Source of the DNA: Marinosulfonomonas sp.
GTDB lineage: Bacteria > Pseudomonadota > Alphaproteobacteria > Rhodobacterales > Rhodobacteraceae
NCBI GenBank assembly: GCA_015494385.1
Contig: WGBJ01000124.1
Coordinates: 1-12,182, forward strand
Direction: 5' to 3'
Length of the DNA stretch: 12,182 bases
Both the position numbers and the translations under genes were made by a program. This document shows, piece after piece, positions 6,969 through 12,182 of the stretch. Each line of letters starts with the position of its first letter. Positions within the stretch are counted from its first letter, which is position 1. The notes under the pieces are model-generated. The model had not been told where the DNA came from and ran no database searches. It saw nothing but the letters and a program-made list of their open reading frames with translations.

Positions 6969-8270
6969 TTATCCTTTGGGCCGGTTGTCGATTGTGCGCA
7001 CGGCCTTGCCCTGACTGCGGGCAACCCCGCCGATTTCGGCCAGTGTGACCCGTGTGGACACACCGACGTTGCGCTTGATCTTTTTCTGCAATTCGGCGCA
7101 GGCGGCATCAGGGTCGCTGGCCCCCTCGGCTGTTTCGACATGCACGATCATCTGGTCCATCCGCCCCTCGCGCACCAGTTCGATCTGGAAATGTGGCGAC
7201 AGGGCGGTAACGGTCATCAACTGTTCCTCGATCTGGGTCGGGAAGATGTTGACGCCGCGCAGGATGATCATGTCATCGGTGCGCCCCGTGATTTTCTCCA
7301 TCCGCCGCATGCTTCGCGCGGTGCCCGGCAGCAGGCGGGTCAGATCACGGGTGCGGTAGCGGATGATCGGAAAACCCTCTTTGGTCAGCGATGTGAATAC
7401 CAATTCCCCCAACTCGCCATCCTCGACCACTTCACCGGTGTCGGGGTCGATGATCTCGGGATAAAAGTGATCTTCCCAAATGTGCAGCCCGTCTTTGGTT
7501 TCCACACATTCATTGGCCACGCCCGGCCCCATGACCTCGGACAGCCCGTAAATATCGACCGCGTGCATGTCGAACGCCTGTTCGATTTCCTCGCGCATGG
7601 AATTGGTCCAAGGCTCGGCCCCGAAAACACCGACATCCAGCGGGCTTTCGCGCGGATCGCGGCCCTGACGGTTATATTCGTCCAGAATGGACAGCATATA
7701 GGATGGCGTAACCATGATGGTCGAGGCGCCGAAATCCTCGATCAGTTTCACCTGCCGTTCGGTCATGCCGCCGGACACAGGCACCACGGTGCAGCCCAGT
7801 TTCTCGGCGCCGTAATGCGCGCCCAGCCCGCCGGTGAACAACCCATAGCCATAGGACACATGCACCACATCGCCGGGTCGCGTGCCGCTGGCCCGAAGCG
7901 AGCGCGCAACGACGGTTGCCCATGTATCAATGTCGCGTTTTGTGTAGCCAACAACGGTCGGCTGGCCGGTGGTGCCGCTTGAGGCATGCAAACGGTTGAT
8001 CTGTTCCCGCGGCACGGCAAACATGCCAAAGGGGTAATTGTCGCGCAGATCCTGTTTCAGGGTGAAGGGAAATTTTGCCAGATCGGACAGGGTTTTCAGA
8101 TCATCGGGGTGCACGCCGGCATCATCGAATGATTTGCGGTAGAACGGCACATTGTCATAGGCATGACGAAGCGACCATTTCATCCGCTCCAGCTGCAACG
8201 CGGCGATCTCATCGCGCGAGGCGATCTCGATCGGCTCCAGATCCTCGCGCCGTGGTGTCAAATCTTTCAT
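6969..8270 (-). CDS. paaK: Phenylacetate-CoA ligase
   Basis: A cytoplasmic AMP-forming ligase that activates phenylacetate to phenylacetyl-CoA with ATP, the entry step of the aerobic pathway. The 433-aa length is typical. Motifs are the P-loop SSGTTGQP (97-104), YGLSE with the following MGPG, YRTRDLTR, and the hinge GRTDDMIILRGVNIFPTQIEE region, ending with a C-terminal domain that carries SQGKAVR. The frame runs upstream to 8345, but the ATG at 8270 has GGGAGC before it and gives the family N-terminus (MKDLTPRRE...). It lies 17 nt after the thiolase stop and 3 nt before the TetR gene. Close relatives act on other aryl acids, but the paa neighbours support phenylacetate. Confidence 0.95.
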   Translation of the reverse strand: MKDLTPRREDLEPIEIASRDEIAALQLERMKWSLRHAYDNVPFYRKSFDDAGVHPDDLKTLSDLAKFPFTLKQDLRDNYPFGMFAVPREQINRLHASSGTTGQPTVVGYTKRDIDTWATVVARSLRASGTRPGDVVHVSYGYGLFTGGLGAHYGAEKLGCTVVPVSGGMTERQVKLIEDFGASTIMVTPSYMLSILDEYNRQGRDPRESPLDVGVFGAEPWTNSMREEIEQAFDMHAVDIYGLSEVMGPGVANECVETKDGLHIWEDHFYPEIIDPDTGEVVEDGELGELVFTSLTKEGFPIIRYRTRDLTRLLPGTARSMRRMEKITGRTDDMIILRGVNIFPTQIEEQLMTVTALSPHFQIELVREGRMDQMIVHVETAEGASDPDAACAELQKKIKRNVGVSTRVTLAEIGGVARSQGKAVRTIDNRPKG

Positions 8271-8287
8271 CTGTTCGCTCCCTGTTT

Positions 8288-9478
8288 TCAGACCCGTTCC
8301 ATGACCAGCGAAATGCCTTGGCCAACCCCGATGCACATGGTGCACAGGGCGCGGCTCACAGACCGGTTTTGTAGTTCAATTGCCGCTGTCAGCGCCAGTC
8401 GCGCGCCGGACATGCCCAGTGGATGCCCCAGCGCAATCGCGCCGCCGTTCGGGTTCACATGATCCGCATCATCCGGCAGGCCAAGGCGGCGCAGAACGGC
8501 CAGCCCCTGGGCGGCAAAGGCTTCGTTCAACTCGATCAGGTCAATATCGTTGATCGACATCCCCAGCCGCGCCAGCAGCTTTTCACTGGCCGGTGCAGGA
8601 CCGATGCCCATGATCCGCGGTTCCACCCCTGCGGTGGCCATGCCGATGATCCGCGCCTTGGGGGTCAGACCGTATTTCGCAATGGCGGCTTCCGAGGCGA
8701 TGATCATCGCACAAGCGCCGTCATTCACGCCGGATGCGTTGCCCGCCGTCACACTACCGCCGTCGCGAAACGGGGTGCGCAGGCTGGCCAGTTTTTCCAG
8801 CGTGGTGGCGCGGGGGTGCTCGTCGGTATCGACCACCACATCATCGCTGCGCCGCTGCGGGATTGTCACCGGCACGATTTCCCGTGCCAGACGGCCCGAG
8901 GCAATCGCCGTCGCTGCCCGTTCCTGCGAGCGCAGGGCAAAGGCATCCTGATCAGCGCGCGAGATGTTGAATTCCTCGGCCACGTTTTCCGCCGTTTCCG
9001 GCATGGAATCTGTGCCGTATTGCGCCGCCAATGCCTTGTTTACGAAACGCCAGCCGATGGTGGTGTCGTAAATCTCGGCCCGTCTTGAAAAGGCGGCGTC
9101 GGGTTTGGGCTGGACCAAAGGGGCGCGGCTCATACTTTCCACACCGCCGGCGATCACCACTTCGGCCTCGCCGCATTTCACTGCCCGCGCAGCCATGCCG
9201 ACCGCATCAAGGCCCGAGCCGCACAGCCGGTTCACCGTCACTGCGGGCACGTCCACCGGCAGCCCCGCCAACAGCACCGACATGCGGCCAACATTGCGGT
9301 TATCCTCGCCTGCCTGATTGGCGCAACCGGCGATCACCTCGTCAATCGCCATGTCTTTGCCCGCCGTGATGTGGCGCAGCACATGCGCCAGCATATCGTC
9401 AGGCCGCACCGATGACAGCGCCCCGCCGTAGCGGCCAATCGGGGTGCGGATGCCCTCGCAAATATAGGCTTGGTTCAT
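8288..9478 (-). CDS. paaJ: 3-oxoadipyl-CoA thiolase (PaaJ/PcaF)
   Basis: A 396-aa class II thiolase that cleaves 3-oxoadipyl-CoA with CoA to succinyl-CoA and acetyl-CoA, the last step of the phenylacetate route and shared with the beta-ketoadipate pathway. It may also act on 3-oxo-5,6-dehydrosuberyl-CoA. The catalytic set is complete: acylated Cys86 in NRLCGSG, His352 in GGAIALGHPLGMSG and proton-donor Cys382 in CTMCIGVGQG. The NEAFAAQ block before the active-site His region is also present. The start ATG overlaps the paaI stop as ATGA, indicating translational coupling. The sequence would also be labelled pcaF; operon position favours the paa role. A generic acetyl-CoA acetyltransferase is less likely. 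Confidence 0.92.
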   Translation of the reverse strand: MNQAYICEGIRTPIGRYGGALSSVRPDDMLAHVLRHITAGKDMAIDEVIAGCANQAGEDNRNVGRMSVLLAGLPVDVPAVTVNRLCGSGLDAVGMAARAVKCGEAEVVIAGGVESMSRAPLVQPKPDAAFSRRAEIYDTTIGWRFVNKALAAQYGTDSMPETAENVAEEFNISRADQDAFALRSQERAATAIASGRLAREIVPVTIPQRRSDDVVVDTDEHPRATTLEKLASLRTPFRDGGSVTAGNASGVNDGACAMIIASEAAIAKYGLTPKARIIGMATAGVEPRIMGIGPAPASEKLLARLGMSINDIDLIELNEAFAAQGLAVLRRLGLPDDADHVNPNGGAIALGHPLGMSGARLALTAAIELQNRSVSRALCTMCIGVGQGISLVMERV

Positions 9479-9906
9479 GGTGTCTCCTCGAAATGCTGGC
9501 CTTTGATCTGGCGTGATCCGCCGCGAAATTCTGCCACCACACGCCCGTCGGGGGTGGTGACCGATACGTCATAGATACCCGATCGCCCGCTTAACGCCAC
9601 TTCGCGCGCCGTGGCGGTCAGGCGTTCGCCCAACTGGCCGGGGGACAGGTAGGTGATTGAATTCTGTTGTGCCACCACCTGCCGGTTATAGCTGTTGCAG
9701 GCAAAGGCAAAGGCGCTGTCGGCCAGCGCATAGATGATGCCGCCGTGGCACATCCCGTGGCCGTTCAGATGCTGCGGCCCGATTTCCAGCGACATTACCG
9801 CCGTCCCCGGTGCCACATGGTCCAGCGACATGCCCAGCCATTGCGATGCCCCGTCATCGGCCCACATCGCTGCGGCGCTTTTTTCGGCGCGTTCCTGTGG
9901 TGTCAT
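9475..9906 (-). CDS. paaI: Hydroxyphenylacetyl-CoA thioesterase PaaI
   Basis: A 143-aa single-hotdog thioesterase. In the family it hydrolyses ring-hydroxylated phenylacetyl-CoA and related esters, freeing CoA from dead-end intermediates. The active-site segment is clear: Asn48, the HGG turn at 54-56 and the catalytic-type Asp63 in YALADSAFAFACN, followed by the long hotdog helix. The start ATG at 9906 has GGGAGGA about 9 nt upstream. It is the first gene of the leftward operon and overlaps paaJ by 4 nt. The ligase, thiolase and PaaZ around it make PaaI the natural assignment within this large family. Confidence 0.93.
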   Translation of the reverse strand: MTPQERAEKSAAAMWADDGASQWLGMSLDHVAPGTAVMSLEIGPQHLNGHGMCHGGIIYALADSAFAFACNSYNRQVVAQQNSITYLSPGQLGERLTATAREVALSGRSGIYDVSVTTPDGRVVAEFRGGSRQIKGQHFEETP

Positions 9907-9932
9907 GTTGCGCGTCCTCCCTGCCTGTCAAC

Positions 9933-9962
9933 TTGCATAAAACCGACCGTGCGGTCAATAGT
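9933..9962 (+). promoter_or_regulatory. Possible sigma-70 promoter of paaZ
   Basis: TTGCAT (9933-9938) and AATAGT (9957-9962), 18 nt apart, are a moderate match to -35/-10 boxes. The inverted repeat would lie exactly in the spacer, a classic place for repression. The -10 match is weak, so this is tentative. Confidence 0.3.
9945..9956. promoter_or_regulatory. Perfect inverted repeat, candidate TetR/PaaX operator
   Basis: GACCG-TG-CGGTC, 5-bp arms with a 2-bp spacer, in the 111-bp gap between the divergent paaI and paaZ starts. It is 38 nt from the paaI start and 61 nt from the paaZ start, so a bound dimer could affect both directions. Size and symmetry suit a TetR-family site. Which of the two regulators encoded in the window binds it cannot be told from sequence. 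Confidence 0.55.
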
Positions 9963-10005
9963 GTTGTAATGCGCGCCCGAATCTGTAAGTTGGTCCGCGC
10001 TGGAC

Positions 10006-10011
10006 AAGGAG
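10006..10011 (+). promoter_or_regulatory. Ribosome binding site of paaZ
   Basis: AAGGAG with 6-nt spacing before the ATG at 10018 fixes the start of paaZ. Confidence 0.75.
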
Positions 10012-10017
10012 AATTCG

Positions 10018-12045
10018 ATGCTAGAGCCACACAGCTATGCCGCCGGTCAATGGGTTGCCCCCGCACGGGATGCCGCCATTCTAAACAGCCCCGTCACGGG
10101 GGCCGCCATCGCGCGGGCAGGCGGGGCTGCACTGGATTTTCAGGGGATGATCGACTGGGCCACCTCAAGGGGCGGCCCTGCGCTGCGGGCAATGACCTTC
10201 CATGAGCGCGCCAAGATGCTGAAGGCCGTGGCGATGTATATTGATAGCCGCAAAGAGGAACTCTATGCCCTGAACCCGCTGACCGGCGCCACCCGCAAGG
10301 ACGGCTGGATCGACATTGACGGCGGTATCGGCACGATGTTCGTCTTTGCCTCGAAAGGGCGGCGCGAAATGCCCGATGGCCACGTCTATCTGGACGGCGA
10401 GATCGAGCAGTTATCGCGGGGCGGCACCTTCCTTGGCCAGCATATCGCCCTGCCGCTGCACGGGGTGGCGGTGCATATCAACGCCTTCAACTTCCCCGTC
10501 TGGGGGATGCTGGAGAAATTGGCACCTGCGCTGCTGGCCGGTGTGCCCTGCATCGTCAAACCCGCGACGCAAACCAGTTTCCTGACCGAAGCCTGCGTGC
10601 GCATTATGATGGACAGCGGGCTGTTGCCAGAAGGCGCTGTGCAACTGATCGTCGGGCGCACCGGCGATCTGCTCTCGCGCCTTGGGCCGCAAGATGTGGT
10701 CAGCTTTACCGGCTCCGCCCGCACCGCGCTGGCGCTGCGTTCCATGCCCAACATCATTGAAAACGGCACAAGGTTCATTGCCGAGCAAGACAGCCTGAAT
10801 GCCTCGATCATGGGTCTGGACGTGACGCCGGACAGCCCCGAATTCGATCTGTTCATCCGCGAAGTAACCACCGAACTAACCACCAAAGCCGGTCAGAAAT
10901 GCACAGCCATCCGTCGGATGATCGTGCCGGATGCGATGATGGATCCGGTGATCGAGGCGCTATCGGCGCGGTTGGATAAAACCACCATTGGCGACCCCGA
11001 AGCCGAGGGCGTGCGCATGGGTGCGCTGGTGTCGGCCACGCAAAAGGTCGATGTGCTTGAGATGGCCGCACTGATCGGCACCGAATCCACGCGGGTTTAT
11101 GGCGACCCTGATAATTTCGATACCCAAGGCGCAGACCCCGCTCACGGATTTCTGCCGCCGATGCTGTTTCGCTGCGATGATCCGGACGCAGCGAAACAGG
11201 TTCATGCGACCGAGGCTTTTGGCCCCGTGTCCACCATCCTGCCCTATCGCGACACCGCCCATGCGGCCGCTTTGGCGAACCGCGGGCAAGGCAGCCTTGT
11301 GGCGTCGGTCATCACCAATGATCCGCAAATCGCCCGCGACATCACGCTGGCCAGTGCGCATTGGCACGGGCGGCTGTATTTCAACAACCGCACGTCGGCG
11401 AAAGAGGCCACCGGCCACGGCTCGCCCTTGCCACATATGACCCATGGTGGTCCGGGCCGGGCGGGCGGCGGCGAGGAAATGGGCGGTATCCGTGGCGTGT
11501 TGCACTATATGCAACGCACCGCCATTCAGGGCAGCCCCGATATCCTGACCGCGATTGGCGAAGTCTGGGTTTCCGGTGCGCAAGAAAAGACAGGGCCGTG
11601 TCACCCGTTCCAGCGCACCTTCCATGAAATCGAAATCGGGGAAACCATCACAACCGCCCCCCGCAAGGTGACGCTTGAGGATATCGAACATTTTGCCCAT
11701 TTCACTGGCGATACATTCTATGCCCACATGGACGAGGACGCGGCCAAGGCCAACCCGTTCTTCCCCGGTCGTGTCGCGCATGGCTATCTGTTGTTGTCCT
11801 TTGCCGCCGGTCTGTTCGTGCAGCCCGATCCTGGGCCGGTACTGGCCAATACCGGTCTGAACGCGCTGAGCTTCCAGCAACCGGTCAGCCCAGATGACGA
11901 AATCCACGTCCGCCTGACGGCCAAACGCAAGACGCAGCGCACGGACGAATACGGCGAAGTGCGCTGGAACGCGACATTGTATAATCAACACGGTGAACAG
12001 GTTGCGGAATATGAGCTTTTGACGATGGTGGCCTATTCCCGCTAA
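10018..12045 (+). CDS. paaZ: Bifunctional oxepin-CoA hydrolase / 3-oxo-5,6-dehydrosuberyl-CoA semialdehyde dehydrogenase PaaZ
   Basis: A 675-aa cytoplasmic fusion enzyme that opens the oxepin-CoA ring and oxidises the resulting aldehyde with NADP, preparing the chain for beta-oxidation. Residues 1 to about 520 form an aldehyde dehydrogenase domain with general base Glu256 (AEQDSLN) and nucleophile Cys295 (AGQKCTA), the same numbers I recall for the E. coli enzyme. Residues about 535-675 form a MaoC-like (R)-hydratase domain with Asp565 and His570 in FTGDTFYAH and the FPGRVAHGYL segment. Both active sites look intact, so the two-domain form is functional rather than a dehydrogenase-only variant. 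It is transcribed away from paaI and leads into the paaX-like gene 10 nt downstream. Confidence 0.96.
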   Translation: MLEPHSYAAGQWVAPARDAAILNSPVTGAAIARAGGAALDFQGMIDWATSRGGPALRAMTFHERAKMLKAVAMYIDSRKEELYALNPLTGATRKDGWIDIDGGIGTMFVFASKGRREMPDGHVYLDGEIEQLSRGGTFLGQHIALPLHGVAVHINAFNFPVWGMLEKLAPALLAGVPCIVKPATQTSFLTEACVRIMMDSGLLPEGAVQLIVGRTGDLLSRLGPQDVVSFTGSARTALALRSMPNIIENGTRFIAEQDSLNASIMGLDVTPDSPEFDLFIREVTTELTTKAGQKCTAIRRMIVPDAMMDPVIEALSARLDKTTIGDPEAEGVRMGALVSATQKVDVLEMAALIGTESTRVYGDPDNFDTQGADPAHGFLPPMLFRCDDPDAAKQVHATEAFGPVSTILPYRDTAHAAALANRGQGSLVASVITNDPQIARDITLASAHWHGRLYFNNRTSAKEATGHGSPLPHMTHGGPGRAGGGEEMGGIRGVLHYMQRTAIQGSPDILTAIGEVWVSGAQEKTGPCHPFQRTFHEIEIGETITTAPRKVTLEDIEHFAHFTGDTFYAHMDEDAAKANPFFPGRVAHGYLLLSFAAGLFVQPDPGPVLANTGLNALSFQQPVSPDDEIHVRLTAKRKTQRTDEYGEVRWNATLYNQHGEQVAEYELLTMVAYSR

Positions 12046-12055
12046 ACAGCGGGGA

Positions 12056-12182
12056 ATGGATCCGATTGAACCCCTGATAAACGCCTTCCATGCCGAGGGC
12101 CGCCCCCGCGTCTGGTCGCTGGTTGTGACCATATTTGGCGACGCGGTGCAGCACCGTGGCGGGCGCATTGCCACCTTGCAAC
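12056..12182 (+). CDS. paaX: PaaX-like phenylacetate regulator (3' end outside window)
   Basis: The first 42 codons of a gene beginning MDPIEPLINAFHAEG and continuing VWSLVVTIFGD...HRGGRIATLQ, which resembles the N-terminal winged-helix part of PaaX. PaaX is a repressor of paa genes released by phenylacetyl-CoA. It starts 10 nt after the paaZ stop; GGGG lies almost directly against the ATG, an unusually short spacing, so the exact start is less certain. The window ends inside the gene. Some alphaproteobacterial relatives are labelled only PaaX-domain proteins. Confidence 0.72.
   Translation, partial: MDPIEPLINAFHAEGRPRVWSLVVTIFGDAVQHRGGRIATLQ

Noticed and set aside
6660..7982. 440-codon open frame on the + strand opposite tetR and paaK
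   Set aside because: It spans two well-recognised genes antisense, its composition (many His, Gln, Phe, Arg) is that of a shadow frame, and it matches nothing known to me.
9992..10005. Weak inverted repeat GTCC-GCGCT-GGAC before the paaZ ribosome site
   Set aside because: Four-base arms with a five-base loop are expected by chance in GC-rich DNA; the 9945-9956 palindrome is much clearer.
10960..12174. 404-codon open frame on the - strand opposite paaZ
   Set aside because: It covers the paaZ 3' half and the paaX-like start in antisense, and both of those have clear catalytic or family motifs.
1..12182. Horizontal transfer or mobile island
   Set aside because: No transposase, integrase, tRNA end, direct repeats or shift in base composition is visible; codon use looks even across the clusters.

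Overview
The window looks like chromosomal DNA of an alphaproteobacterium, most likely a Rhodobacterales/Roseobacter-group denitrifier. The basis is GC-rich codon use throughout, protein sequences that read like that group, and co-occurrence of a heme d1 (nir) cluster, glutathione-dependent formaldehyde oxidation and aerobic phenylacetate catabolism. Genes are packed end to end; no stretch over about 130 bases lacks a gene. I see no tRNA, rRNA, insertion sequence, prophage, CRISPR array or integrase.

Region 1 (1-4033, + strand) is the 3' end of a nitrite-reductase cofactor operon: the end of a siroheme decarboxylase subunit (nirH-like, cut by the window edge), nirJ (radical SAM), nirN (cytochrome c/d1 protein), a two-domain CbiX-type sirohydrochlorin chelatase homologue and a small two-helix membrane protein. 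Overlaps of 29 and 44 nt link nirJ, nirN and cbiX. The proteins form the late heme d1 route: siroheme decarboxylation (NirDLGH), propionate-to-oxo conversion (NirJ) and final dehydrogenation (NirN). The chelatase could supply the iron-insertion step.

Region 2 (4030-5967, - strand) is the formaldehyde detoxification pair adhC-fghA. As given, adhC has a one-base insertion in a GGGG run at codon 24 that breaks its frame. A 93-aa lipoprotein of the I78 peptidase-inhibitor type (6100-6381, +) follows across a divergent gap.

Region 3 (6378-12182) is a phenylacetate locus. A leftward operon carries paaI (thioesterase), paaJ/pcaF (3-oxoadipyl-CoA thiolase), paaK (phenylacetate-CoA ligase) and a TetR regulator. 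Divergently, paaZ (ring-opening hydrolase/dehydrogenase) is followed by the first 42 codons of a paaX-like regulator. The 111-bp divergent gap holds a perfect inverted repeat, GACCG-TG-CGGTC, a likely operator. The ring-1,2-epoxidase genes (paaABCDE) and paaG/paaF are not here and probably lie further right.

I found no clearly undescribed system. The best leads are the adhC frameshift, the chelatase and small membrane protein in the nir operon, the palindrome, and two tail-to-tail gene pairs sharing stop-codon bases.
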